A stretch of 64,000 bases of DNA from Acrocarpospora macrocephala. Its GTDB lineage: Bacteria > Actinomycetota > Actinomycetes > Streptosporangiales > Streptosporangiaceae. Below are positions 41,966 to 50,610 of this stretch, piece by piece (the first letter of the stretch is position 1; every line of letters begins with the position of its first letter). The position numbers and the translations under genes were made by a program. The stretch is taken from assembly GCF_009687865.1 (NCBI RefSeq), contig NZ_BLAE01000005.1, forward strand, positions 202,299 through 266,298, given 5' to 3'. The notes under the pieces were generated by a model. That model was not told the DNA's origin. It was given only the letters and a program-made list of their open reading frames with translations, and did no database searches.

Positions 41966-41997
41966 CGGCGGGACGCGGCGTCGCCCACGTCCCGCCG
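41966..41997 (-). terminator. Hairpin terminator of the nine-gene operon
   Basis: CGGCGGGACG and CGTCCCGCCG flank a 12-nt loop, 5 bp after the stop at 42003. It separates the operon from the MarR gene. Confidence 0.7.
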
Positions 41998-42002
41998 CCG
42001 TC

Positions 42003-42860
42003 TCATCGCGCCGCCGCCACCACGGCGATCGCCTTCGGGATGACGCCGAACCGGTGGAACAGGTCGGCCGCGAACTGCTGCTCGGCCAGGAATCGCCCGT
42101 CGACGGCGTGCACGCCCCAGTGCCGCGTGGCCAGCGCGGCACGCCACGTCTCCGCCGCGCCGCCGCGGCTGCTGCGCGAGAGCAGGGCGGCGACCTCGTC
42201 CAGGTGCGCCGCAGCCCATTCCTCAGTGGCGGCGACGGCGTCCACGAACGCGCGGGCCTCGGCGGGGTGCTCGCGCACCCAACTCCCCCGGCCGAAGAAC
42301 ACCGACCGGTTCTGCACGAGGTCCTGTGTCGGTGCGACGACGCGCACCTCGGCGAGCCGGCGCAGCCTGCTGTAGGCCGGGTCGACCACGAGCCAGCTGT
42401 CGGTGCCGGCGGCCAGGAAGTCCTCACCCTGGGCGGTCGCCTCGATGTCCACGATTGTCACGTCGTCCCAGGCCAGCCCGGCCCGGTCGACCGCGACGGC
42501 GAGGGCGTGCGTCTGCCAGGAGCCGACCGTGAAGGCGATGCTGCGGCCGCGCAGGTCGGCCAGGGTGCGGATGGGCGAGTCCGCCGGCACGACGATGCCA
42601 CCGGGGTCCGGGTGCGGCTCGGACGCGGCGAGGTAGACGACGTCCAGGTCCTGCGCCTGGGCCACGATCGGTGGCGTGGACCCCGTCGCGCCCACGTCGA
42701 TCACCCCGTCGACGAGCAGTCCGGTGGTACGGCGTCCGTCGTCGTAGCGGACGAACTGGACGTCTTGGGCTGCCCGCCGGAGCGGCTCCTGCAGGGCGTC
42801 GACGTGGCTCAGGATCCAGGTCGCCAGGTTGTTGGGGTGGGTGCCGATGATGATGCTCAC
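42003..42860 (-). CDS. SsuA/NMT1-like binding-protein-fold protein without signal peptide
   Basis: A 285-residue type 2 periplasmic-binding-protein fold, resembling sulfonate/nitrate binders (GVIDVGATGSTPPIVAQAQ, then SPIRTLADLRGRSIAFTVGS). It has no signal peptide or lipobox: the start (GTG at 42860, GGAGG 7 nt upstream, GTGA overlap with the previous stop) leads directly into IIIGTHPNN. It is therefore probably cytoplasmic, like its neighbour the DszB-like protein, and could be an enzyme or its partner rather than a transport component. Last gene of the operon. Confidence 0.75.
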   Translation of the reverse strand: MSIIIGTHPNNLATWILSHVDALQEPLRRAAQDVQFVRYDDGRRTTGLLVDGVIDVGATGSTPPIVAQAQDLDVVYLAASEPHPDPGGIVVPADSPIRTLADLRGRSIAFTVGSWQTHALAVAVDRAGLAWDDVTIVDIEATAQGEDFLAAGTDSWLVVDPAYSRLRRLAEVRVVAPTQDLVQNRSVFFGRGSWVREHPAEARAFVDAVAATEEWAAAHLDEVAALLSRSSRGGAAETWRAALATRHWGVHAVDGRFLAEQQFAADLFHRFGVIPKAIAVVAAAR

Positions 42861-43882
42861 GAGCTGACCTCCGTCGTCGTGTCCTGGGTGAGGTAGGCGT
42901 CCGATGCGGCGAGCGGCCCAGGGTCGATCCACTCGTCGATCGGGAAGTCGCGGGGAAGCACACCGTGGCGGAGCAGGAACCGTTTCTGGTCGTCGAGATG
43001 GCCGATCCAGTCCGGCCTGAGCTCGGGTTCGAGGCGGTGGTGCAGCGTGTCGCCGTACGCGCGGGCCACCCCGGCGCGGGTCGAGCCGGTCTCGGCCGCG
43101 ACGATCCGCGCGGTGTCCTCCGGATGTCCGGCGGCCCACCGCGCCGCCTCCCGCAGCGCCGCGAGGTACCGGGCGACGATGTCGGGCCGCCGGGTCGCGA
43201 GGTCCTCGCTGACCGTCAGCGTCCGGGGCGTCCCGTTGTTGACCTGGAGCCGCGGGTCCGCCGTACGGGTGAGGTCGTGCACGCACAGCAGGTCGTCGCG
43301 GGCCAGCACGTCGGCCCCGGGTGCGCCTTTGACGTAGGCGGCGTCGCCGAGGCCCGCGCGCAGCGCCGCCACGGTGGCGCCGTAGAAGCCGTCGGCGCCT
43401 TTGTCCTCCGTCTGCGGCAGCGGGGCGGGGGCGTCGACGAGTTCCACGTCCGCCAGGGAGAGGCCGGCGTCGCGCAGGGCGGCGTCGAACCCGCGCAGGG
43501 CCATGGCCCGGAAGAAGTCCACGCGGTCGCCGCCGTGGGTGGGCAGGATGAGCCGCCGGCCCGCCAGGTCCCCCGGGCCGGTGATCCCGCTGCCCCGGCG
43601 GGTGACGATCGCCTGCAGCTCGGGGACCCAGGTCAGGCCGACCAGGCGGGTGCGCTCGCCGCGGGACCGCGCCCACAGCGCCGGCACGTTGCCGCCCTCG
43701 CGGAACAGGGCCGGAAGGCGGTGGTCGAAATGCGCCTCCGCGGCCCCGGCCAGGCGCAGCGGGGCCACGGCCAGCCCGGCGGCGGAGAGCGACGCCGCCA
43801 GCCGCCCGGTGTCGAGCGCGATCCCGGACGCCGTCGGCACGGGGCACCGCGTGTACCAGACAGTGCTCACTGCGTCGGTCAT
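42857..43882 (-). CDS. DszB-like desulfinase candidate (binding-protein fold)
   Basis: A 341-residue protein that I align by eye to DszB, the 2'-hydroxybiphenyl-2-sulfinate desulfinase. YTRCPVPTA (Cys13) matches DszB's YSNCPVPNA, whose Cys27 is catalytic. HFDHRLPALFREGGN places His51 and Arg61 ten residues apart, exactly as His60 and Arg70 of DszB. RTRLVGLT and ITGPGDLAGRRL also correspond. No signal peptide is present. It would release sulfite from a sulfinate; the natural substrate is unknown, and no DszA/DszC monooxygenase is nearby. AAGGAG 5 nt before the ATG and ATGA overlap fix the start. It could instead be a binding protein that merely retains these residues. Confidence 0.7.
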   Translation of the reverse strand: MTDAVSTVWYTRCPVPTASGIALDTGRLAASLSAAGLAVAPLRLAGAAEAHFDHRLPALFREGGNVPALWARSRGERTRLVGLTWVPELQAIVTRRGSGITGPGDLAGRRLILPTHGGDRVDFFRAMALRGFDAALRDAGLSLADVELVDAPAPLPQTEDKGADGFYGATVAALRAGLGDAAYVKGAPGADVLARDDLLCVHDLTRTADPRLQVNNGTPRTLTVSEDLATRRPDIVARYLAALREAARWAAGHPEDTARIVAAETGSTRAGVARAYGDTLHHRLEPELRPDWIGHLDDQKRFLLRHGVLPRDFPIDEWIDPGPLAASDAYLTQDTTTEVSS

Positions 43883-44664
43883 CTCGGCTCCTTTGTCGTG
43901 AGGCGGCCCAGGAAGGCGTGGGTACGCGCGTGGCGGGGCGCGGTCAGGACGGACTCCGGCGGGCCGAGTTCGAGGATGCGGCCCTCGTCGACGAACGCGA
44001 CCCGGTCGGCGATGTCCCGGGCGAAGGCCAGCTCGTGGGTCACGATGAGCATCGTCATGCCACGACCCGCGAGGGTCTGGATGGTCTGCAGAACCTCGGC
44101 GACGAGTTCGGGATCCAGGGCGCTGGTCGGCTCGTCGAACAGCATGACCTTCGGCCGCATCGCCAGCGCCCGGGCGATCGCGACCCGTTGCTGCTGGCCG
44201 CCGGAGAGCTGGCGCGGATAGCTGTGCTCCCGGCCCGCGAGGCCGACCTGGGCCAGCAGCTCCCCCGCCCGCTCCGCCGCCTCGGCCCGGGACAGGCCGC
44301 GGACCGAGATCGGCGCTTCGACGATGTTCTCCAGGGCCGTGAGGTTCGGAAACAGGTTGAAGCTCTGGAACACCATGCCGACGTCGGCCCGCTGGCGGCG
44401 GATCCTGCCCTCGGGGAGGGCGCGCAGCCGGTGGCCGCCGGCGGGACGGTAGCCGATCAGCTCGCCGTCGATCTCGACGAATCCGGCGTCGGGCGCTTCG
44501 AGGTGGTTGACGCAGCGCAGCAGGGTGCTCTTGCCCGACCCTGAGGCGCCGATGAGGCAGATCACCTCGCCGCGCGCGACCTCCAGGTCGACTCCGCGCA
44601 GCACGGGCGTGCCGGCATAGCTTTTGTGCAGGTCGACCAGGCGGATCATGGGCTGCTCGCTCAT
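43879..44664 (-). CDS. Amino acid-type ABC transporter ATPase
   Basis: A 261-residue GlnQ-like ATPase with [57 protein letters not shown] and VTHELAFA all intact. I chose ATG 44664 (GGAGGA 4 nt upstream, ATGA overlap) over 44676. It is closely similar to the ATPase at 35329, as if the two importers share ancestry. Confidence 0.92.
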   Translation of the reverse strand: MSEQPMIRLVDLHKSYAGTPVLRGVDLEVARGEVICLIGASGSGKSTLLRCVNHLEAPDAGFVEIDGELIGYRPAGGHRLRALPEGRIRRQRADVGMVFQSFNLFPNLTALENIVEAPISVRGLSRAEAAERAGELLAQVGLAGREHSYPRQLSGGQQQRVAIARALAMRPKVMLFDEPTSALDPELVAEVLQTIQTLAGRGMTMLIVTHELAFARDIADRVAFVDEGRILELGPPESVLTAPRHARTHAFLGRLTTKEPR

Positions 44665-45590
44665 CGGCTCCTCCATGCCGCCCGTATCCGATGCCACGGA
44701 GACGGCGGTGGCGGGCGCCGCGCGCCGCGGGCGAAATGGCGCTCGACGTAGTACTGCGCGGCCGAGAGCAACGAGGTGACGATGAGGTACCACGCCGTGG
44801 CCACGGCCAGCAGCGGCACAATCGCGTAGGTGCGGTTGTAGATGAACTGCACCGAGTAGAGGAGGTCGTTCACGGCGATCACACTCACCATCGAGGTGCC
44901 TTTGAGGGTGCCGATGAGCAGGTTGCCGGTCGCGGGCACGATGCTGCGCATGGCCTGGGGCAGCACGACCCGGCGGAAGATCCTTGACCGGCGCAGTCCG
45001 AGCGCGGTGCCGGCCTCGATCTGGCCTGGATCCACCGCGAGGATGCCGCCGCGGATGATCTCACCGGCGTGCGCCGCCTCGTGCAGCGTCAGCCCGAGCA
45101 GGGCCGCGGTCGTGGCGCTGATCAGGTCGTTGGAGCTGCCCGAGATGAGCGTCGGCCCACCGGGGATCCCCAGGGAGAGGGTGGGATAGAGGTAGCCGAT
45201 GTTGAACCAGAACAGCAGCTGCACCAGGACGGGCACCGACCGGAAGAACCAGACGTAGGCCCAGCTGATCGCCCGCAGGACGGGATTGGCCGACAGGCGC
45301 ATGGCGGCCACGGCGATGCCGGCGACGAATCCCAGCGTCGTGACGACCAGGGTGAGCCACACCGTCAGCCACAGCCCCTTCAGCACCGGCGTGGCCAGGA
45401 AGTATGCCGCGACGACATCCCACTCCATGGCGGGGTTGCGGGCCAGGGAGGAGGCGCCGGCCGCCACGATCGCCAGGGCGGCGGCGCCGGCCACCCATCG
45501 CCACGGGTGCCGGCGACCGGCCAGCGCGGGCGTGTCCGGCCGGGGCGGTCCGGGCTCGGTGCCGATCTCCGCCGGGTGCGGGGCGCTCAT
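44661..45590 (-). CDS. Amino acid-type ABC transporter permease
   Basis: A 309-residue HisM/GlnP-type permease with a Pro-rich cytoplasmic head, about five membrane segments, [14 protein letters not shown] and the EAA loop [22 protein letters not shown]. It overlaps both neighbours by 4 bp. With 43879 and 48951 it makes one complete importer. Confidence 0.92.
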   Translation of the reverse strand: MSAPHPAEIGTEPGPPRPDTPALAGRRHPWRWVAGAAALAIVAAGASSLARNPAMEWDVVAAYFLATPVLKGLWLTVWLTLVVTTLGFVAGIAVAAMRLSANPVLRAISWAYVWFFRSVPVLVQLLFWFNIGYLYPTLSLGIPGGPTLISGSSNDLISATTAALLGLTLHEAAHAGEIIRGGILAVDPGQIEAGTALGLRRSRIFRRVVLPQAMRSIVPATGNLLIGTLKGTSMVSVIAVNDLLYSVQFIYNRTYAIVPLLAVATAWYLIVTSLLSAAQYYVERHFARGARRPPPPSPWHRIRAAWRSR

Positions 45591-45976
45591 CGTGGTGTCT
45601 CATCGATGATGAGGCAGGTCACCCGGGCGGTGCACACTTGCTCGCCGGCGTCGTCGGTGATGACGACGTGGTAGCTCGCCACCCGCCGTCCCAGCCGGAT
45701 GGCGGTGGCCACCGCCGTGACGCTCCCGTGGCGTACCGAACGGTGGTGGGTGGCGTTGAGCTCGAGGCCGACGGCGGTCGCGCCGAGTTCGGCGGCGTGC
45801 AGGTTCGCGGCGAGGGAGGCGATGCTCTCGGCCAGCATGCACGAGGCGCCACCGGCGAGCAGTCCCCTGGGCTGCCGGTTGCCGGATACGGGCATCCGGG
45901 CGGCGGCGCGCGACGGAGCCGCGGACAGCACCTCGATGCCGAGGCGGTCGCGCAGCAGTGTCTCTGACACGCTCAC
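45587..45976 (-). CDS. PaaI-type hot-dog thioesterase
   Basis: A 129-residue hot-dog protein: RGLLAGGASCMLAESIASLA stands at the central hot-dog helix and GLELNATHHRSVRHGSVTAV follows. These proteins hydrolyse acyl-CoA esters, often to rescue CoA from dead-end intermediates. The GTG at 45976 overlaps the aminotransferase stop. It fits a CoA-dependent pathway begun by the CoA-transferase at 47815. Confidence 0.82.
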   Translation of the reverse strand: MSVSETLLRDRLGIEVLSAAPSRAAARMPVSGNRQPRGLLAGGASCMLAESIASLAANLHAAELGATAVGLELNATHHRSVRHGSVTAVATAIRLGRRVASYHVVITDDAGEQVCTARVTCLIIDETPR

Positions 45977-47082
45977 TGGGTGGTCACCGCCTTGTCCAGG
46001 GTCAGCCTCTCGATGGCCTCGACCGCGAAAGCGAGTTCGCTTCCGGTGGTGAACGGACCGCAGGACAGGCGTACGGCGTCGATCTCGGCGATGCCCCTGG
46101 CGGCGATCCGCTGGGCGCCCAGCGCCGTGGCGACGGCGAGCGGGTCGGCGCCGGCGAGCCGGAACGCGACGAGACCGGCGTGCGGCGCCGGCGTGAGCAC
46201 CTGGATGCCCGGGATGCCGGCGAGCTGACGGCGGGCCAGCGCGGCGCCCCGCCACACCGCGTCGAGCAGGCGTTCGTGGCCATGCTCCTCGCGCCACCGT
46301 ACGGCGGCGCGCAGGCCCGCCCAGAGCATCGCCGACTTCGCGCCGGATCCGAAGGCGGACGCGGGCCGGTGGTGCGCGCCGCGGGTGACCACCAGGGCGC
46401 CGGTGCCCTCGGGGCCCAGCAGCCACTTCTGCCCGGGGAAGGCGTAGAAGTCGGCGCCCAGCGCGTGGACGTCGACGTCGAGTGCGCCGACCGCCTGGGC
46501 GCCGTCGACGAGTACCCGCGCGCCGTGGCGTCGCGCCGCCGCCGCGATCCGCTCGATCGGGAGTACGGCTCCGGCGCCATAGGTGACGTGGGAGACGACG
46601 ATCAGCCGGGCTCCTTCGGCTGCGGCGATCACGCTCGATCCGATCTCCTCGGGTGTGTGGCCGCTCGTACCGGCCAGGACGAGGCGCAGGTCGTGGCGGC
46701 GCACGGTGGCGCGCACGGCGGCCAGGACGTCCGGGTGTTCGAGGGAGGTCGTCAGGACACGGTCGCCAGGAGACCACGGGATCGACGCCAGGACCTGCTC
46801 GATGCCGTCGGTCGTGCCGCTGGTCAGGGCGATCTCGCCTTCGTCGGCGCGGACGAGGCCGGCCAGCAGGGCGCGGGCCTGCTCGAATCCTTCGGCGATC
46901 CGGGCGAATCGCCGGCCGGAGGCGCGTCCTCTCGCCAGGTCGGCGTCGAGCGCGGCGACCATCGCGTCGCGTACCTGGCGGGGCAGCGGGCCGGCGGTCC
47001 CGGTGTTCAGGTAGACCAGTCCGGTCAGCGCGGGAATGTCGGCGCGGACCGCGGCCACGTCGAGCCCGGTGCACTCAGCCAT
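45973..47082 (-). CDS. Class V aminotransferase / cysteine desulfurase-fold PLP enzyme
   Basis: A 369-residue fold-type I PLP enzyme: LTSGTTDGIEQVLASIPWSP, the TSLEHPDVL loop, VDGAQAVGALDVDV (PLP Asp) and FYAFPGQKWLLGPEGTGAL with the Schiff-base Lys. Members include cysteine desulfurases, isopenicillin-N epimerase-like proteins and EgtE-type C-S lyases. No SufS-type catalytic-Cys loop is evident near the C-terminus. Beside the DszB-like gene, C-S or C-N bond cleavage is plausible. Confidence 0.85.
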   Translation of the reverse strand: MAECTGLDVAAVRADIPALTGLVYLNTGTAGPLPRQVRDAMVAALDADLARGRASGRRFARIAEGFEQARALLAGLVRADEGEIALTSGTTDGIEQVLASIPWSPGDRVLTTSLEHPDVLAAVRATVRRHDLRLVLAGTSGHTPEEIGSSVIAAAEGARLIVVSHVTYGAGAVLPIERIAAAARRHGARVLVDGAQAVGALDVDVHALGADFYAFPGQKWLLGPEGTGALVVTRGAHHRPASAFGSGAKSAMLWAGLRAAVRWREEHGHERLLDAVWRGAALARRQLAGIPGIQVLTPAPHAGLVAFRLAGADPLAVATALGAQRIAARGIAEIDAVRLSCGPFTTGSELAFAVEAIERLTLDKAVTTQ

Positions 47083-47818
47083 CGGAGCCGTCCGGGTGGT
47101 TCGCCGCGTGCAGGGCCTTGTCGGCGGCCTCGATCGCGTCCGCGAAGGTCGTCGGCGCCGTACGCAGCCTGCGCAGCCACGCGTGCGTGGCGGCGAGGGC
47201 GTGGGGCTCGTGCGCGGCGATCGCCCGGGCGATGGCGACGGCGGTCGCGCGCTCCTCGCCGGCGGGGACCAGGCGGGCGGCCAGACCGGCCGCGACGGCC
47301 TCGTCGGCCGACAGCCAGCGCGAGGTGAGCAGCAGGTCGGCGGCGAGTTGCGGCCCGACCCGCGAGTGCACCAGCCAGGCGCCCAGGATGCCGGGCAGTC
47401 CCGCGCTGAGCTCGGGCATGCCGAGGCGGGCCCCAGGTCCGACGACGAGGAGGTCGCAGTGCAGCGCGAGCTGCAGTGACGCTCCCGCGGCGATGCCGTG
47501 GACGGCGGCGATCGTCGGCAGCGCGTAGTCGCTCAGCGTCCGCTGCAGCCCGATCATGAGTTGCCGCTGCTCGTCACGTTCCGCTGGGGTTTGCTCGGCC
47601 AGTTCGCGCACGTCGATGCCGGCGCCGAAGGCCCGTTCGCCCGCGCCGGTGAGGACCACCGCGCGGGTGGTGGCGTCCCCGGCGAGCAGGGCCAGGGCGT
47701 CGGTGAGATCGCGGGCGAGCCTGCGGGAGATGGCGTTGAGCCGGGCGGGTCGCGTCATCTCCAGCACGACCACGCCGCCGTCCAGGGCTTCCGATCGCAG
47801 GACAGCGTCCGTACTCAT
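47075..47818 (-). CDS. Enoyl-CoA hydratase/isomerase family protein
   Basis: A 247-residue crotonase. Oxyanion-hole segments AFGAGIDVREL (about 61-71) and HGIAAGASLQLALHCDL; MPELSAGLPGILGAWLV contains one of the two catalytic carboxylate positions. It hydrates, isomerises or hydrolyses an enoyl- or acyl-CoA. It overlaps the aminotransferase by 8 bp and the CoA-transferase by 4 bp. Confidence 0.87.
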   Translation of the reverse strand: MSTDAVLRSEALDGGVVVLEMTRPARLNAISRRLARDLTDALALLAGDATTRAVVLTGAGERAFGAGIDVRELAEQTPAERDEQRQLMIGLQRTLSDYALPTIAAVHGIAAGASLQLALHCDLLVVGPGARLGMPELSAGLPGILGAWLVHSRVGPQLAADLLLTSRWLSADEAVAAGLAARLVPAGEERATAVAIARAIAAHEPHALAATHAWLRRLRTAPTTFADAIEAADKALHAANHPDGSDG

Positions 47819-48954
47819 GCCAGCTCCGCTGTCGTGTGCTCGCCGGTTCGCGGCACGCGGCGGCGGAGTGCCGTGTCGTCCCAGCCCGAGAACCGCAACG
47901 GCGACCGGACCACGCGGATGGGGCTGCCGTCGATGTCCTCGGCGTCCAGGATGGAGTCCCTCTTACCGTCCCCGACGACCTCGGCGTACGTCCGGATGCG
48001 GCCGGCGGTCAGTCCCGCCGAGGCGAACAGCCGCAGCCAGTGGTCGACCGGATGCTCGCGCAGGACCTCCTCGATCGCCGCGGTCAGCGCCTCCCGGTGC
48101 GTGACGCGGGCGTCCGCTGTGCCGAACCGCGGGTCGTCCCGCCATTGCGGGCGTCCCACCAGCTCACACAGCCGCGCCCAGTGCCGGGGCAGGTGGGCGG
48201 AGATGACGAGCGGGCCGTCCGCGGCCAGGAACACGTCGGCGGGCGCGGCGTACGGCGCGCGGTTGCCGGCCCGTTCCGGCTCCTTGCCGGACGACAGGTA
48301 CTCGGCCAGCGGCTGGGCCTGCAGATGCAGCCCGACGTCGAGCATCGACACGGTCACCTCCTCGGGCGCGCCGCCGCGTTCGCGGCCGAGGAGGGCGCTG
48401 ACCACACCGAGCGCCAGCACGTACGCCGACGCCGCGTCGATGATGGGCACGCCGACCTTCGTCGGGGGCCCGTCGGGCTCGCCGGTGACCGCCATGAGGC
48501 CGGACTCGGCCTGCAGCACGATGTCGACCCCGCCGCGGTCGCGGTCGGGCCCGGACTCGCCGAAAGCCGACAGCCGCGCCACCACCAGCCGGGGGTTGCG
48601 GGCGCGCAGCTCCCGTACGCCCAGTTCGAGCCGTTCCATCGTCCCGGGGCGGAACGAGGAGATCACCGCGTCCGCGCCCGCGCACAGGCGCAGGGCGTCC
48701 GAGCGGCCTCCGGGATCTTTCAGGTCCAGCGCGACCGAGCGTTTGTGCACGTTGTACGCGGCGAAGGACGGTGTGGTCAGGCCGTGCTCGACCCGGCGCG
48801 AGCGCGCGCCGCGCATCGGATCGCCGGTGACGTCCTCCACCTTGATCACGTCCGCGCCCAGCGCGGCGAGCAGATCGCCGGCGGACGGGCCGGCGATCAA
48901 CCGGCTGAAGTCGACGATCACGCAGCCGGACAGCGGCCCCGCGGTGGCACTCAA
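47815..48954 (-). CDS. Class III CoA-transferase (CaiB/BaiF-like)
   Basis: A 379-residue family III CoA-transferase: DFSRLIAGPSAGDLLAALGADVIKVE is the N-terminal signature (split here at GPSAGD), FAAYNVHKRSVALDLKDPGG and GGVDIVLQAESGLMAVTGEPDGPP follow, with Asp in the usual nucleophile position (VDIVLQAESG). It loads CoA onto a carboxylate. The start is TTG at 48954, overlapping the binding-protein stop as TTGA; no other start keeps the conserved N-terminus. Confidence 0.86.
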   Translation of the reverse strand: MSATAGPLSGCVIVDFSRLIAGPSAGDLLAALGADVIKVEDVTGDPMRGARSRRVEHGLTTPSFAAYNVHKRSVALDLKDPGGRSDALRLCAGADAVISSFRPGTMERLELGVRELRARNPRLVVARLSAFGESGPDRDRGGVDIVLQAESGLMAVTGEPDGPPTKVGVPIIDAASAYVLALGVVSALLGRERGGAPEEVTVSMLDVGLHLQAQPLAEYLSSGKEPERAGNRAPYAAPADVFLAADGPLVISAHLPRHWARLCELVGRPQWRDDPRFGTADARVTHREALTAAIEEVLREHPVDHWLRLFASAGLTAGRIRTYAEVVGDGKRDSILDAEDIDGSPIRVVRSPLRFSGWDDTALRRRVPRTGEHTTAELA

Positions 48955-49940
48955 CCCGCGAACCCCGTTCCCTGGTCGCCGATGTTCACATCGGGGCCGA
49001 GCTTGTTGCCGGAGACGCCCCAGCGCTCGAACGCCTTGTCGTAGTAGCCGTCCGCTTGCAGCTTCTGGAGCGCGCCGAGGACCGCGTCGCGCAGGCCGTC
49101 CTGCCCCTTGGGCAGGGTCCAGCCGAGGACGAGCGTGCCGGCCTCGGGCAACTGGACGGCGTCGACGGGCTTGCCCTGGGACTGGTCCCACACCACGTTG
49201 AAGTCGCTGCCGACGTAGCTGTCGATCCGGCCCGAGATCAGCGCGAGCTGCATCGACGGGATGTCCTCGAAGCTCGACAGGACGGGGTTCTCCGTACCCG
49301 CCTGCTGGCAGACGCCCTGCAGGATCGCCAGCACCGAGAACGAGCCCTTCACCTCGCCGAACTTCTTGCCGCAGACGTCGGCGGCCGACTTGATGCCGGC
49401 CGGGTTGCCCTTCTTGACCATGAGGACGTTGCGGGACAGCAGCGTGTCGATGAAGTCGTACTTCGCCTCCCGCTCCTTGGTGTCGCCGTTGGTCGAGGTG
49501 GTCAGGTCGATCCGCTTGGAATCGAGGGCGAGCAGCTGGGCCGCCGTGCTCGGGTAGTTCTCCGACTCGAATTTCACGCCGAGCAGCTGCTCGACCGCGA
49601 GGATGAGGTCGGCGTTGAGCCCTTTCACCTCGTCGGTGCCCTCGCCGGGGAAGTTGATCGGCGGCAGGCCGACACTCGTGGCGGTCCGCACCAGACCGGA
49701 GTCGAGCACGCTCTTGGGGAGCTTGGCGCGCAGCTCGGGATCGGCCTCGTAGCCGGGCGCGAGCTGCGCCTGACCAGCCAGGTTCGCCGGCTGACCCGAC
49801 GGGGTCGCCGCGTTCCCGGCGCCGGCATTCACCGAGGTCTCGGCCGACCCGCACGCGGTCAGACCGGCGAGTGCGACCGACACGAGCCCGAGGGCCAGAC
49901 GACGACGCACACCCGGCGCCAAGGAGGTGGAGGAGTACAT
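48951..49940 (-). CDS. Amino acid-type ABC transporter substrate-binding lipoprotein
   Basis: A 329-residue SBP_bac_3 protein with lipobox LTAC (about 27-30), TATSVGLPPINFPGEGTDEV and LNADLILAVEQLLGVKFES. It is the first gene of the nine-gene operon, under the promoter at 49989. In this family the ligand is usually a zwitterionic amino acid or small carboxylate; here perhaps a sulfur-containing one. Confidence 0.9.
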   Translation of the reverse strand: MYSSTSLAPGVRRRLALGLVSVALAGLTACGSAETSVNAGAGNAATPSGQPANLAGQAQLAPGYEADPELRAKLPKSVLDSGLVRTATSVGLPPINFPGEGTDEVKGLNADLILAVEQLLGVKFESENYPSTAAQLLALDSKRIDLTTSTNGDTKEREAKYDFIDTLLSRNVLMVKKGNPAGIKSAADVCGKKFGEVKGSFSVLAILQGVCQQAGTENPVLSSFEDIPSMQLALISGRIDSYVGSDFNVVWDQSQGKPVDAVQLPEAGTLVLGWTLPKGQDGLRDAVLGALQKLQADGYYDKAFERWGVSGNKLGPDVNIGDQGTGFAG

Positions 49941-49988
49941 GGCAATCTTCTTCCAGTAAAACCAGTCGGCAATGTAGGGAATATGACC

Positions 49989-50017
49989 AATATAAAGGCC
50001 CTTGATATCCACAGCAA
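49989..50017 (-). promoter_or_regulatory. Sigma-70-type promoter of the nine-gene operon
   Basis: On the minus strand TTGCTG (50017-50012) and TATATT (49994-49989) are separated by exactly 17 bp, 48 bp upstream of the start at 49940. This is the best-looking promoter of the window. The region is clearly more AT-rich than its flanks. Confidence 0.65.
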
Positions 50018-50610
50018 AGCCGTCTCACTATGTGGACCGTTCCACCTCAAGACGGCGCCGACCGGTGCCCTGTGGGACGCCTGCTCCCGGAGTTGACTGC
50101 AGCGGTGCCCGTTGCCTCACATCTTCTCGAAGGGGTCGACGGCTCAGGCGCTCACCTCTGCCAAGCGGCCATTCGCATGGCAGAGGCAAGCGGCGGGTAC
50201 GTCCACATCTTCTGCTGGCTATCCGCCCCGTGATGGACCCGTTGGGCGTCGAGTCAGGCGACCAGCTTCCCGGCGACGGACCAGGTGTTGCATCGTGCGG
50301 GGGACGGCTTCGTGAATCCCCGGTTCACCCAGTACACGATGCTGCGGCCCGTACCGTGCCATCGCTCCTCCGTGGACCTCATGTCGTCTCCGGTACCGCG
50401 TATGGCGTCGAGGAATTTCCGCCAGTCCCGGCCGCCGGCCCAGGGAGAAGCCCGGTGATCAGGGCCACGGCGAGAACGAAGAGAAGCGGGGTGCGCATGA
50501 GGCGGGAAGGTAGCCTAGCCGTACCGTGCCCGCAAGATCCGCTTGGAGCGGGGCGGGTCCGGGAATCTGCTGCGGCCGGACGGCCTGGACGCCTACCGCA
50601 AGGCCAGACG
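50018..50610. other. Low-density stretch with gene fragments
   Basis: No intact recognisable gene here. The plus strand has an open frame at 50030-50233 (67 codons) without SD or family resemblance. A plus-strand tail LLRPDGLDAYRKARRHL ends at about 50619 and is cut off upstream by a stop near 50513. The minus strand holds the fragment at 50254. Together these suggest repeated small deletions. Confidence 0.4.
50254..50442 (-). pseudogene. Unrecognised protein fragment
   Basis: A minus-strand frame of about 62 codons reads RDWRKFLDAIRGTGDDMRST, then WHGTGRSIVYWVNRGFTKPS, and ends PARCNTWSVAGKLVA. It looks protein-like (third-position GC, amphipathic spacing), but has no good upstream start apart from an internal ATG after GGAG. 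A different frame upstream begins with a signal-peptide-like MRTPLLFVLAVALITGLLPG, so a frameshifted secreted protein is possible. Confidence 0.35.

Noticed and set aside
41960-42000. An attenuator or riboswitch before the MarR gene
   Set aside because: The only structure is a simple 10-bp hairpin directly after the upstream stop, better explained as that operon's terminator.
42860-43847. Extension of the SsuA-like gene to a 614-codon frame
   Set aside because: The extension is antisense-like, low-complexity sequence over the DszB-like gene. The GTG at 42860 has GGAGG and a GTGA overlap.
50030-50233. 67-codon plus-strand ORF as a real gene
   Set aside because: It has no SD, no recognisable similarity and sits just upstream of the nine-gene operon's promoter. 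I kept it only in the description of the stretch.
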